Assembly (NCBI RefSeq): GCF_002154335.2
Contig: NZ_MTPX02000082.1
Span: 1 to 64,000 of the forward strand
Length of the DNA: 64,000 bases
Direction of reading: 5' to 3'
Source: Actinomyces ruminis
Lineage (GTDB): Bacteria > Actinomycetota > Actinomycetes > Actinomycetales > Actinomycetaceae
Positions within the stretch are counted from its first letter, which is position 1; each line of letters begins with the position of its first letter. The notes under the pieces were generated by a model. The model was not told where the DNA came from, made no database searches, and was given only the letters and a program-made list of their open reading frames with translations. The translations under genes and the position numbers were made by a program. Of the stretch, positions 10,785-20,450 are shown one piece after another.

Positions 10785-12223
10785 GTGAGCTCCGTCGATG
10801 CCGATCCGCCCACCGTCCCGGATGCCGGAGATCCCAGCACGGTCAACGAAGGCGCCATGCCGTCGTCGCCCCCACCGCCGTCGCTGCGCGCCCTGGTGAC
10901 CACGCCGGTGGGGCACCTGGCCGCCTCAATGCTGGTGGTGGAGCTGCTGGCCGGCATGCAGACCTACATCAACCAGACGGTGCTGCCGCTGGTGGCCACC
11001 GATCTGGGGGCGCGCGCCCACTACGGACTGGTGACGGCCGCCGCCATGGTGCCTACCTTCCTGACCATGCCGCTGGGCGGCGCCATGCTGACCCGCTGGC
11101 GGGCGGACCGGCTCATGACCGTGCTCACCGCCGTGCTGGTGGCGGGTGCCATAACCGGGGCGCTGGCGCCGAATGTGGGCGTGTACGTGCTCGGCGAGGT
11201 GCTGCGGGGGCTGGCGGCCGGCGCCCTGGCGACGGTGACCATGGGCGTGCTGGTGGCGGGTCTGCCAGAGGCGTGGCGGCGGATGTTCCTGGCGGCGGGC
11301 TCGGCCACCTGGGTGGTCTCCTCCATCCTCGGCCCCGGTTACGCGGCCGCGGTGTCACAGGCATGGGGCTGGCGCTGGGCGCTGGTCGTGTACGTACCGC
11401 TGCTGGTGGCGGCGCGGCTGCTGATGGCACGGGAGATCCGCGGCCTGCAGGTGAGTGACGACGAGTCCCATCCACCACTGGTTCCGGCACTGGTGATGGC
11501 CGGCGGAGTGGCGGCCATTGGGGCGGTGCCCGCGGCGTCGGCGCTGTTCGCGCCCGTCGGTGTGGCCGGGGCGGCGGCAGTGGTGTGGGCCTGCGCACAG
11601 GTGTTCCCCAGCGGGACCATGCGCCTGGCACCGGGAAGGCGAGCGGCGCTGGCCACGCTCGCCTGGCTGTGCGCCACCTATTTCACGCTGGACTACCTGG
11701 TCTCCCCCGCCGCCCACGACGTGCTCGGCCTGGGGCCGACGGCAATCGGCTGGGCGCTGACCTGCGCCGGATTCGCATGGTCCTCCATCGCGATTTGGAC
11801 GGCGGCGCATCCGGCCCGCGAGCCGCGCCGATACCGAATGCGGGTGGGCGTCGGCGGGGCGTGCCTGGCGATCGGCGGGGCGGTGATGACGGCGGCCTTC
11901 GGCGGGGCGGCGCCTGGTGGGGGCTGCACGTGGGCTTCGCGACGGCGGGTGCCGGAATGGGGATCATCCACCAGGACACAATGATCCGCTGCGTGACCGC
12001 GCCGGAGGACCTGGGCGGCGCGCCTGACGGCATCTCCCAGGCGCGGGCGGCTACGTCGGCGACCGTGGCGAACGCCGCCGGCGCAGCCGCTCTGGGCACG
12101 CTGGCGACCGCTTTCGTGGCGCCGTCGGCGGCCGGCGTGCAGGCGAACCTGCTGGTGCCGACGACGGCGGTGCTCACCCTCGCCCTCACCCTCACCCCGC
12201 TGCTGGCCCGCCGGGCGGCCTGA
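10785..12223 (+). CDS. MFS transporter (drug exporter type), one frame break
   Basis: A membrane exporter, probably proton-coupled. The helix-rich sequence begins LVTTPVGHLAASMLVVELLAGMQTY and carries the motif-A-like loop GGAMLTRWRADR between the second and third helices, then runs of hydrophobic segments to the C-terminus. About 14 helices are likely, which would suit the DHA2 group. The GTG at 10785 gives 479 codons; the ATG at 10857 is an alternative that loses a Pro/Asp-rich leader. A missing C near 11913 (AAPWWGLHVGFATAGAG restored) breaks the frame. Divergent from hflX. The substrate is unknown. Confidence 0.85.
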
Positions 12224-12273
12224 AGCGGAATCGCTTATGACGACCGCGGCCCGCGCCCGGTAGGGTCGGGCGC

Positions 12274-12885
12274 GTGAGCGAGCAGCACTACTTCACCGCC
12301 TCCCCCGAGGCCCCCGCCGAGGAGCGGCGCCACCACTTCGTCATCCGCGGCACCGAGCACGACGTGACCACCGCCTCCGGGGTGTTTTCCGCCGACCGCC
12401 TGGACCTGGGCACGCGCGTGCTGCTGCGGCAGGCGCCCGAGCCGCCGCAGGCGGGCACCTTCCTGGACCTGGGCTGCGGCTGGGGCCCGCTCACCCTGGC
12501 CCTGGCCGACGCCGCCCCGCAGGCCACGGTGCTGGCCACCGACGTCAACGAGCGCGCGGTGGAGCTGGCCGGGCGCAACGCCGCCGACGCCGGACACACC
12601 CGCGTGCGCGCCGTCCTCGCCGACGCGCTGTTGGACGAACTGCGGAGCTCGGGCACGCGCTTGGACCTGATCTGGTCCAACCCGCCGATGCGGATCGGCA
12701 AGGCCGCGCTGCACGCGCTGCTCACCGACTGGTTGGGACTGCTGGCCGACACCGGGGAGGCCTGGCTGGTGGTGCAGAAGAACCTCGGGGCCGATTCACT
12801 GGCCAAGTGGTTGGGCGACCAGGGCTGGACGGTGAGCCGGGAGGCCTCCTCCAAGGGCTACCGCGTCCTGCGTGTCACGCGCTGA
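12274..12885 (+). CDS. Class I SAM-dependent methyltransferase, RsmC/RlmG-like
   Basis: A 203-residue methyltransferase with the MTS small domain. The SAM motif I is FLDLGCGWGPLTLALA (about 63-78) and the catalytic NPP motif is WSNPPMRIGK (about 130-139), the signature of N2-guanine rRNA methyltransferases of the RsmC group. Only one domain is present, so it corresponds to the catalytic half of E. coli RsmC, as is common in actinobacteria. It starts at a GTG 50 bp after the MFS gene. Confidence 0.88.
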   Translation: MSEQHYFTASPEAPAEERRHHFVIRGTEHDVTTASGVFSADRLDLGTRVLLRQAPEPPQAGTFLDLGCGWGPLTLALADAAPQATVLATDVNERAVELAGRNAADAGHTRVRAVLADALLDELRSSGTRLDLIWSNPPMRIGKAALHALLTDWLGLLADTGEAWLVVQKNLGADSLAKWLGDQGWTVSREASSKGYRVLRVTR

Positions 12886-12892
12886 TCCCGCC

Positions 12893-12937
12893 CCACCGAC
12901 ACCGGCACTTGTTACGCACCGAGACCGGTCGAAATAA
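12893..12937. repeat. 23-bp-family intergenic repeat, locus 3
   Basis: Two head-to-tail units, CGACACCGG at 12897 and CGAGACCGG at 12920 (23-bp step), just after the methyltransferase stop. Confidence 0.75.
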
Positions 12938-13093
12938 CCCGCCGCAACGGCTGCCCGCCCACCGCTCCCCTACTCCCACATTGCACCAGTAGCAGCCGTG
13001 TTCGTGATCGCGGGCCAGGGTTTGCCGAGCATCCTCGCAGGGGTATAGTAACTTCCGGTTTTGAACACTCATCGGAGAGACTGAGGGGCGGAC

Positions 13094-13797
13094 ATGACCG
13101 AGTCATTCCCGTTGCAGCCGTCGCCCGGCGCGGTCCTCACGGGCCAGGCGGCCGCACAACAGCTAACGGCCATGGGGCTCGATGCAGACCTCCTAGCCGA
13201 GTCATGTCACGAGGGGCTTCAGGCCGCCATCAACCAACACACGCCATTCGATCCCGTAATTGCCTTCGGCTTTGAGCACTGGGCGAAGACCGTCAGCGCC
13301 GTACGCAAGTATCTGGACATCTGCGGCTGGCAGGCCCACGACCGCGCCAATGCACCCCGCTCGGTAAGCCCGGAGGGTCTTGTCGCCATCGCCGCTATGG
13401 GAGGAAACGCCAACACCGGAAACCCGGACAAGCGGCCCGCCAACGCGAGAAGCAGGGGCCCTGTCTTCCGCAACGAAGTTGACGACAATGCCGCGCTCTC
13501 GCACATTCAGCTAGTCCACCAACTCGTCCTCGACTTATCCGAAGGCGTAACAACCGCTGCTGCCGCCGCGGCCCGAGGTATTTCACGGCGTACCTGGATA
13601 CTGTTGTATTACTGGGATCGCAGCGAGAACGTGCTTCGCTGCGAACTCTCGCTGCCCGTAGCATGCGACGACGGTGTCATCACGCAATGGCATACCCGCA
13701 TCATTCTGCCGGAAGCACCACTGGAGCCCGCTGGCCTCGAGGCATCCCACAGCGAGGGCCCACCGACGACGTCGACTTTGACGTGGTGGCGCTATAA
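13094..13797 (+). CDS. Unknown protein upstream of an XRE-ImmA/IrrE gene
   Basis: No family recognised. The reading frame starts MTESFPLQPSPGAVLTG, well placed after GAGACTGAGGGGC. A mid-section (HIQLVHQLVLDLSEGVTTAAAAAARGISRRTW) looks helical. Read as it stands, the frame runs on to 13891 into the next gene. One missing G near 13757 would instead end it naturally as PTDDVDFDVVAL with a stop at 13795-13797 (234 codons), leaving a 33-bp gap to the next gene. Base composition is less GC-rich than the flanks. It may form a functional pair with the metallopeptidase gene that follows. Confidence 0.6.
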
Positions 13798-13830
13798 CGC
13801 CCATCCCAGCGCTATCGACTCAATCACGAT

Positions 13831-14763
13831 ATGTCCATCCACCCCACACGTGTCACGATCGCCCGCGAACGCGGCGGATTGTCCCGGGTAGACCTGGCCA
13901 CCGCCGTCGGCGTGACAACTCGTACTCTTACAAACTGGGAAGACATAGGCGCACCCGACACCAGGGCCGACGCGCTCTCCACCGCCACCGCACAACCCGT
14001 GGCATTCTTCCAAACTAATCCGGCCGCCACGGTGACCGATGATCGGATATTCTTCAGAACGCGCCGCCGTACGAGCGCAGTTCTCCTACACCAGGCCACC
14101 GCCCTCGGGTCTCTGGGGATGGAGATGTTCAACGAGATAAGCCGACGACTTGGCCTGCCTGTGCTTACGCTGCCGGAACTCGATCCGGGCCTGTCCCCTC
14201 AAGCGGCGGCTGAGGCGGTGCGCTTGCAATGGGGCTTAGGCGACTTCCCACTGCCGAACCTCGTACAGCTTGTTGAGTCCCATGGCATTCGGGTGCTGGG
14301 GATCCCGGCAGCCGAGCAGGACGTTGACGCCTTCAGTTTCTGGGGTCCAGATGCACGCCCATACGTGTTCCTCGCCCGCCGGAAGACGCCGGAACGGTCC
14401 CGCTTTGATCTCGCCCACGAGCTCGGTCATCTCCTGATGCACTCCAGCACAAAGACCGACGACGCCGCCACGGACCGGGAGTTGGAACGGGAGGCCAACG
14501 TCTTCGCAGCAGCGCTCTTGCTTCCGCCCGATTCCGTACGCGCGATGGTGCCCTCCGCCCCACCGCTGGACGCAGTTATTGCGCTCGCCCGTCGTTTCGG
14601 CACCTCCGCCGTCGCTGCGGCGCACTCCGCCCACGACGTCGGAAGAGCTTCTGATTGGGGACACCGCCAGCTCATGGCCGAACTCGCCCGCCGCGGTTTT
14701 GAAACCGGTGAGCCGGACAGCTCGCTCCCCTATGAGCGCTCGCGGATCCATGACGCCTGGTGA
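13831..14763 (+). CDS. XRE-family HTH plus ImmA/IrrE (COG2856) metallopeptidase
   Basis: A 310-residue fusion. Residues about 6-60 form an XRE helix-turn-helix (LSRVDLATAVGVTTRTLTNWE). The C-terminal half holds the zinc-peptidase HEXXH motif in DLAHELGHLLMH (about 192-203) and the following ELEREANVFAAALLLP helix. This combination occurs as the regulator/antitoxin component of phage, ICE and toxin-antitoxin loci, where the peptidase cleaves a repressor or partner. Paired with the unknown gene upstream. The GC content is lower than the neighbours, which suggests acquisition. A role in stress or mobile-element control is inferred. Confidence 0.85.
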   Translation: MSIHPTRVTIARERGGLSRVDLATAVGVTTRTLTNWEDIGAPDTRADALSTATAQPVAFFQTNPAATVTDDRIFFRTRRRTSAVLLHQATALGSLGMEMFNEISRRLGLPVLTLPELDPGLSPQAAAEAVRLQWGLGDFPLPNLVQLVESHGIRVLGIPAAEQDVDAFSFWGPDARPYVFLARRKTPERSRFDLAHELGHLLMHSSTKTDDAATDRELEREANVFAAALLLPPDSVRAMVPSAPPLDAVIALARRFGTSAVAAAHSAHDVGRASDWGHRQLMAELARRGFETGEPDSSLPYERSRIHDAW

Positions 14764-14861
14764 AATATCTGCGCCAGTCTCGGATGACGACGACCGCCTG
14801 GGCACGCTCCATCGGCCAGCGCCCCGATGATGTAGCTTCATTTACCCTTGGACAGGCGCTG

Positions 14862-15375
14862 TCAGCCGCGCCCTAGGCGCTGATCTGCCCGTGCGGCGGA
14901 GCCATCTAGCCCGACGATCTCTCCGTGCAAGAAGGCGATCGTCGCGTCCGCCAACGCGCATCGCTCGCCGTCGACTGCGCACCGCAGCTGACCATCTCGC
15001 GCGGAGGCCTGCCAGGCGCGAGCATGCGCCTACCCCAGGCGCTCCGCCCAGAACGGGGCGATGTGGCAGCGGCCGGAGCCGCATACTGGGTCCTCTTCCA
15101 CACCGAGTTTCGGCGCGAAGCTGCGTGACACGCAGTCGAATTCGGCCCCGACGGCGGTGGCGTGGCAAAGCACCCCGGGCAACCCCACGATCCGCCTCAT
15201 ATCGGGCTTCAGGGACCGGACCGTCGCCTCGTCGTCGAATACACACAACAGGTCGCACCCCATCCAGGCCTCGGTCGAGCGCGCCGAGGGCCGCCGCTAT
15301 CTCCTCGGTGATGTCGACCCGGCGCCGCGCGTGAGCCGGGAAGTCCATCTCGTACCGGACTTCGGCTCGACGCAC
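14862..15375 (-). pseudogene. PhzF-family isomerase remnant
   Basis: The C-terminal half of a PhzF-like protein: YEMDFPAHARRRVDITEEIA, then GCDLLCVFDDEATVRSLKPDM, then the family hallmark GVEEDPVCGSGRCHIAPFWAERLG. The N-terminal 100 or so residues are absent, because the DUF523 gene ends 19 bp before the fragment. Near 15275 the frame must shift as if one base were added (or two lost), and an in-frame TAG follows AERLG at about 15030, after which AHARAWQASARDGQLRC continues in the same frame. These lesions differ from the single-base losses elsewhere, so this is a true pseudogene. Confidence 0.8.
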
Positions 15376-15393
15376 GGCCGCATCCTAAGGCCG

Positions 15394-15876
15394 CTAGGCG
15401 CGGCGCTCCCGGACGGCTTCCGTGGCGACGACGGCGATCCCGCGGCGACGCAGTGCGGCGGCCAGTACTCCACAGCCCTGCTTGAGTTTGCCCGTGTGGG
15501 TACCGTCGTAGATGGTGCGCACGCCGCATGCGGGGCTGCGCTCCTGCAGCACCGCGGCTGGGCACCCCATCTGTGCCGCTACGGCGGCGGCCGCATTGGC
15601 GCCGCGCACAAAGGCGTCGGTGACATCCTCGCCGTCCCGAGTGATCACATGCGCATGCCCATCGAGTACGTCTTCGCCGTCGCCGCCCACGATCTCGGCG
15701 GGTGAGCGCGGGATGGGCAGACCACCCATCAACTCGGCACACAGCGGCAGGGCGAGTCCCTCGGCAGCCAGGCCGGCGACGTCGCGATTGGGCTTCGCGC
15801 TGCCGTCATACCGGCACCTGAAGCCGGCCAAACAGGCGCTGACGAGCAGCGGGCCATCCGGAGAAGACAAGTTCAC
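15394..15876 (-). CDS. DUF523 family protein
   Basis: A 160-residue DUF523 protein of unknown biochemical role. Conserved cysteines and motifs are visible: LLVSACLAGFRCRYDG, ALPLCAELMGGLPIPRSPAEI, SPACGVRTIYDGTHTGKLKQGCGVLAAALRRRGI. The GTG at 15876 gives the usual family length; the frame extends upstream into repeat DNA, which I exclude. It is followed 19 bp later by the PhzF remnant. Confidence 0.88.
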   Translation of the reverse strand: MNLSSPDGPLLVSACLAGFRCRYDGSAKPNRDVAGLAAEGLALPLCAELMGGLPIPRSPAEIVGGDGEDVLDGHAHVITRDGEDVTDAFVRGANAAAAVAAQMGCPAAVLQERSPACGVRTIYDGTHTGKLKQGCGVLAAALRRRGIAVVATEAVRERRA

Positions 15877-15931
15877 GGCGAATAGCCTAGCGGCGATGCT
15901 CGGACCGGCGCCGCCGGGGCGCTCCGTGTTA

Positions 15932-15973
15932 CTTGTGCCGGTCTGGGTGTGTAATAAGTGCCGGTCTCGGTGA
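15932..15973. repeat. 23-bp-family intergenic repeat, locus 4
   Basis: Two head-to-tail units with GCCGGTCTG at 15937 and GCCGGTCTC at 15960 (23-bp step), between the DUF523 start and the clpP terminator. Confidence 0.75.
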
Positions 15974-15981
15974 AGAAGCGG

Positions 15982-16017
15982 GGTGGGGCGGCGCCGGAGA
16001 ACCGGCACCGCCCCACC
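15982..16017 (-). terminator. Hairpin terminator of the clpP operon
   Basis: GGTGGGGCGGCGCCGG and CCGGCACCGCCCCACC form a 16-bp stem with one mismatched or bulged position and an AGAA loop, 43 bp beyond the clpP2 stop. Confidence 0.75.
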
Positions 16018-16059
16018 CAGTTGAGTTCCTCCCGAGCCCGCGGCCCGGGAGACGCTCGC

Positions 16060-16754
16060 TTACGCGGAGTGCGGCGAGCGCGGGGCCTTACGGGAGGACA
16101 GCACCTGGTCGACGATGCCGTACTCCTTGGCGGCGGCGGCCGTCAGGATCGTGTCGCGCTCGAGGTCGGCGTGCACCTTCTCCACCGGCTGCCCGGTGTG
16201 AGAGGCCAGGGTCTCCTCCAGCCAGGTGCGCATGCGTCGATCTCGTTGGCGATGATCTCGATGTCACTGGCCTGCCCCTGCACGCCCTCCATGGCGGGCT
16301 GGTGGATGAGCACACGCGCGTTAGGCAGCGCCAGACGCTTGCCGGGAGAGCCCGCGGCCAGCAGCACGGCGGCGGCGGAGGCGGCCTGCCCCAGGCACAC
16401 GGTCTGCAGCTGCGGCTTGATGTACTGCATGGTGTCGTAGATGGCCGTCAGCGCCGTGAAGGAGCCGCCGGGGCTGTTGATGTACATGGTGATCAGACCA
16501 TCGGGGTCCTGGGACTCCAGTACCAGCAACTGGGCCATGATGTCGTCGGCGGAGGCGTCGTCGACCTGCACGCCCATAAAGACGATCCGGTCCTCGAACA
16601 GCTTGGCGTAGGGGTCCTGCCGCTTGAAGCCGTAGGCGGTGCGCTCCTCGAACTGGGGCAGCACGTAGCGGGCCTGCGGCAGCGCCTGCGGGGCCATGCC
16701 CGCGGCGTCGAGCTGCCGGGCGACGGCGTCGAAGTAGGGGCGAGAGCTCGTCAT
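16060..16754 (-). CDS. clpP2: ATP-dependent Clp protease proteolytic subunit 2, one frame break
   Basis: Peptidase subunit of the ClpP1P2 tetradecamer, working with ClpX or ClpC. The catalytic serine is in [19 protein letters not shown], the histidine in ARVLIHQPA, and the substrate groove is [21 protein letters not shown]. The frame breaks near 16232. Adding one C ([24 protein letters not shown]) carries it to a stop at 16060, with the end [20 protein letters not shown]. Repaired length is 231 codons. It starts 1 bp after the clpP1 stop, so the pair is one operon. Confidence 0.93.
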
Positions 16755-16755
16755 C

Positions 16756-17394
16756 TCAGTTCTCTCCGTTCTGGTTGCCGATCTCGCGGCTGGAGCTCAC
16801 GATGTGGTCGACGAAGCCGTACTCGAGGGCCTCGGTCGCGGAGAACCAGTGGTCGCGGTCGGAGTCACGGATGATCTCCTCGACCGTGTGCCCGGTGTTC
16901 GCGGCGGTGATCTCGGACAGCTCCTGCTTCATCTTGATGATCAGGTCGGCGTTGATGCGGATGTCGGTGGCCGAACCGCCCGCGCCACCGGAGGGCTGGT
17001 GCATGAGCACGCGGGTGTGCGGCGTGATGTAGCGCTTGCCGCGGGCGCCGGAGGACAGCAGGAACTGCCCCATGGAGGCGGCCAGGCCGGTGGCGACGGT
17101 GACGACGTCGGGCTGGACGTACTGCATGGTGTCGTAGATGGCCATGCCGGCAGTCACGGAGCCACCCGGGGAGTTGATGTAGAGGTAGATGTCCCGCTCG
17201 GGGTCTTCGGCTGCCAGCAGCAGCATCTGCGCGCAGATGGCGTTGGCATTGTCGTCGCGCACCTCCGAGCCGAGCCAGATGATGCGTTCCTTGAGCAGGC
17301 GGTTGTAGATGGAGTCGGTCAGGCCCAGGCCCGTCCCGGATCCGTCGGCGGCGGCCGGGGTGATGGCCGCCGGGGGCGTGTGGAGCTCGCTCAC
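16756..17394 (-). CDS. clpP1: ATP-dependent Clp protease proteolytic subunit 1
   Basis: First gene of the clpP1-clpP2 operon (212 aa). The catalytic serine is in [19 protein letters not shown], the histidine in [14 protein letters not shown], and the aspartate is in [18 protein letters not shown]. The GTG at 17394 is the start, with AAGGA 6 nt upstream. A longer in-frame ATG would add a non-conserved tail. In actinobacteria both ClpP subunits are needed for an active protease. Confidence 0.95.
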   Translation of the reverse strand: MSELHTPPAAITPAAADGSGTGLGLTDSIYNRLLKERIIWLGSEVRDDNANAICAQMLLLAAEDPERDIYLYINSPGGSVTAGMAIYDTMQYVQPDVVTVATGLAASMGQFLLSSGARGKRYITPHTRVLMHQPSGGAGGSATDIRINADLIIKMKQELSEITAANTGHTVEEIIRDSDRDHWFSATEALEYGFVDHIVSSSREIGNQNGEN

Positions 17395-17699
17395 GTCAGT
17401 CCTTCCGTGTTCGGTGATGCCAACGCTAACCCGATGCCCGTCCAGCGCATGCCCAGGATCGGGGGCTTTTCGCTCACGGCCCACACGACGACGGTGCGGT
17501 TCGCCCACCCCGACGCCGTCGCCCGCCGCTTAGCGACGGGGTTCCAAGGGACGAAGTGTGCCGGAGCCCACCGATGCGCCTACTCAGAACACGGGTAACC
17601 TCGGCTCAAGGATTTGAAACGGCATACGCGGTATTAAATCCCTCCGCAGCGTACGCCAAGTCCGCACATTCCACGCGCAGCCGTGAAAGGAAGTCAGCC
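17395..17699. promoter_or_regulatory. Divergent control region between clpP1 and cupin gene
   Basis: 305 bp without a gene. It must hold the promoters of clpP1 and of the cupin gene. An inverted repeat CCGTCGC/GCGACGG with a 10-nt spacer lies at 17516-17539. Its spacing does not fit the ClgR consensus, so I leave its role open. Nothing else stands out. Confidence 0.4.
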
Positions 17700-18053
17700 G
17701 TGCCCACCACGCCCGTCTCCGAGTCCCTGTTCCGCCTCGGTCTGAATGAGGCCCTCCCGATCAGCGAGGAGGCGACCACCTCACGCGTCGTGGTCAACAA
17801 CGCCGTCCTGCGCACCGTGATCTTCACCTTCGACGCCGGGCAGCTGCTGACCGAGCACGCCTCCACCAAGGCGGTCGTCGTCACGCTGCTGGAGGGCGAG
17901 ATGGACTTCGCGATCGGCCAGCGTACCGAGCGCATGCGCGCGGGCGACGTCATCTACCTGGCCCCCAACGACCGCCACGCGCTCACGGCGGTCACCCCGT
18001 GCCGCCTGCAGCTGGTCATGGTGGAGGTCGATGATCGCGAGTCCCGGGGCTGA
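17700..18053 (+). CDS. Cupin-domain protein
   Basis: A small (117 aa) single-domain cupin. The conserved first motif reads HASTKAVVVTLLEGEMDFAIG and the second GDVIYLAPNDRHALTAV, with a metal-binding histidine visible in each. The GTG at 17700 follows AAAGGAAG at a good distance. The substrate is unknown; such small cupins are often sugar-, polyketide- or stress-related. Confidence 0.8.
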   Translation: MPTTPVSESLFRLGLNEALPISEEATTSRVVVNNAVLRTVIFTFDAGQLLTEHASTKAVVVTLLEGEMDFAIGQRTERMRAGDVIYLAPNDRHALTAVTPCRLQLVMVEVDDRESRG

Positions 18054-18107
18054 CATGCCCGGTTCCACCGGGCCATGCACGGCCATCATGCGCACGCCGG
18101 GCGCGCG

Positions 18108-18894
18108 TCAGCCCACCGCGGATCTGGCGGTGCGGCACAGGCAGGCCGCCGCTAGGGCGGCGCTGATCGCTACCGCTCCTGCCGCCCATGGCTGCCATAT
18201 CTGCCCATCGAGTATCGCGGCATGTGCCCGCAGCGGCCACCACGAGGGCACCACGGCTGACAGGCTCCACGGCCCGCCGCGGTCCAAGACGGCGGCGGGC
18301 AGTACGAGCACTACGAATCCAAGCTTGACTCCCGTCACCCCTTGAACCGTCGAGTCTGCGAATGCGGCCAGCGCCAGGGCGGTAACACCCGCCAGGGGCG
18401 CTCCGGCCAGAGCCAGGCCCGTGCCCGCACCCCAGCCAGATCGTTCAATCCGCCTACACGTAGCCCCAGGAGCGCGAGCGGACCGGCGAGCCCCACAGCC
18501 AGACCGGCGCGCCAGACCAGGTAGCCGCGCAATGACACCGGGGTCACCGCCACGGCCCGCCAGGTGCCGTCCTCCTTGTCCGCCAAAAGCATGAAGCCGA
18601 CGACGGTTCCCATCAGCACGGGAGTGATCACGCGAATGCCACCGCGCCCAACGGCTCCAGCCAGGAGCCCGCGTCCAGGCCAAGATGCGAGAGCGCGCCG
18701 ACCAGCCCCGGAGCGGCCATACGCAGCACCGGGGCAACTACCAGCGGCAGCACCGCCATCCACGAGAGCAGTTCATCGCGCGTCAGACGGCGCAGGTCCA
18801 GTGGCGCCATGCGGGCCAGTGCCCCGATCGTCGTCGCCGTGCGGGCGCCTCCTGGAGTCCTCGCCCCGGCTCGGCAAAAACCTCTGCGTCTCAT
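18108..18894 (-). CDS. ABC transporter permease, second of pair, two frame breaks
   Basis: Membrane subunit of the TetR-regulated exporter. Helical segments include LLSWMAVLPLVVAPVLRMAA, VITPVLMGTVVGFMLLADKEDGTWRAVAVTP (the ABC-2 type coupling region) and ALALAAFADSTVQGVTGVKLGFVVLVLPAAVL. Two missing bases (a G near 18663 and a G near 18437) split it. Repaired it has 262 codons. Its ATG at 18894 overlaps the upstream permease stop by 4 bp, so translation is coupled. Confidence 0.75.
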
Positions 18895-19603
18895 GACTTC
18901 TCCCCGGCCTCGATGCTCATCGCGTGCAGACGCCGTCGAGCGGCTACCATCCCCACCGCGGCCCAGAGCGCCCCCACGACGACGGCGGGCGCCGCGAGCG
19001 CGCCCGTAGCGCGGTCGAAGGCGACCTCCACGAGGATCACTGCGGGCTGTAGGGGGTGGAGCCACAGCCACCAGCCGCCGCCCAGCCCCACAAGGGGCAG
19101 CACCGGGACGATGAACACCGCGGTCCACAATCCCGAGGGCAGCAGGAAGGCCGCCACCGTGTCGTATCCGGCCACGACGATCACTCCGTAGAGCACCTCG
19201 AAGGCGGCCAGTACCAGCACGCTCGCGATCAACGCGGGCCAGTGCCGCGGCGCGTCGCCGGTAACCAGCACCAGCACCGCCGACTCCACCACCGCCAACG
19301 CCCCGAGGGAGAGCATTAGAGCGGCCAGGTACTCCTCCTCCCGCGTCGGCGTGAGCGCCCGGGCCGTCAGCACTCCCTCCCCCCGCTCGGTCAGGACCTG
19401 CACGGCGGCGAAGTAGAAGCAGGTCACCGTCAATTCGCCAAGGAGAAGGATCGGCCACCAGCGGGTGGCTCTACCCCCGACCCTCGTACCATGCCCGCCA
19501 CCACCGCCCCGACCAGCACCGCCACCAACCAGTAACCGCCGACCGCCTGGCGCCGCAGATCCAGCAGGAGGGTCGCCGCCGTGCGCCGCACCGCGTGCCT
19601 CAT
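18891..19603 (-). CDS. ABC transporter permease, first of pair, one frame break
   Basis: ABC-2 type membrane subunit: VAVLVGAVVAGMVRGSG near the start, then ILLLGELTVTCFYFAAVQVLTERGEGVLTARALTPT, then VESAVLVLVTGD and FLLPSGLWTAVFIVPVLPL. About six helices are expected. One missing base near 19490 joins MRHAVRRTAATLLLDLRRQ to the longer downstream frame (237 codons). The ATG at 19603 overlaps the ATPase stop (ATGA), so the three transporter genes form one tightly coupled operon. Confidence 0.8.
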
Positions 19604-20450
19604 GACAGCTCCCGCCCCGTGACGGCACGGAACACCTGGGCCAGGTCCGCCTCCTGGCTGTGGAGGGTGTGCACCCGGCGCTCGCGCAGATCGCGGTGGA
19701 AGCCCGGGTCATCCGCCAGGCCGTCGAGGGGAAACACGGACCGGCCCCCGTCCCAGGTCAATACCACCTCACGCCTGCCGTGGCGCCGCCGCAGCTCAGC
19801 GGGCGCACCCGTCTCGACGATGGTGCCGTCGACGACGAAGCCGACGCGGTCGCACACCTCCTGGGCGAGGACCATGTCGTGGGTGGTCACGACCACGGTG
19901 CAGCCGCGCTCACGTTCACGAGTGATGAGATCAACCATCCGGGACGCGGCGACCGGGTCCAGCCCCGAGCTCGGCTCGTCTAGGAAGAGCAGTTCAGGAC
20001 GGTGCAGCAGTGCCCGCGCGACGTTCAGGCGTATCCCCATGCCCTTGCTCATGGCCGAGGCGCGCAGGCCGGCGTCCTCTGCCAGCCGAGTAGCTCCAGC
20101 AGTTCGTCCGGTTCACGCGTGTCTGCCGGATACATGCGCGCGAAGTAAGCGAGATTCTCTCGCAGTGTCAGGCAGCCGACGGCCACCGGATGCTCAAAGC
20201 CGACCCCGACGCGCTCGTACAGTTCGCGCCCCCATGAGGACAGCTCCCGCCCGAGTACCCGGGCGTCACCCGTCGCGCCGCGCAGCTGCCCGGTCAAGAC
20301 CCGTTGCAGGGTGGACTTACCCGCACCGCTCGGCCCGAGCAGACCGATCACCTCTCCGACACCGACCGTCAGATCGATGCTGTGCAGTGTGGGAGCGGCA
20401 GCACCTCGGTAGGCGAATCCGAGAGAGCGGGTGGCGATCGCCTCAACCAT
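19600..20450 (-). CDS. ABC transporter ATP-binding protein, one frame break
   Basis: ATPase of the exporter. Walker A is GLLGPSGAGKST (about 36-47), the Q-loop region ERVGVGFEHPV, the signature is the non-LSGG variant AMSKGMGIRLNVARAL, and Walker B is LLFLDEPSSGLDP with the H-loop VTTHD. The SKGM variant is typical of ABC-2 type antibiotic and lipid exporters. A missing C near 20078 (LLGLAEDAGLRAS restored) splits the gene; repaired length is 283 codons. The start overlaps the tetR stop by 8 bp. Confidence 0.9.
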
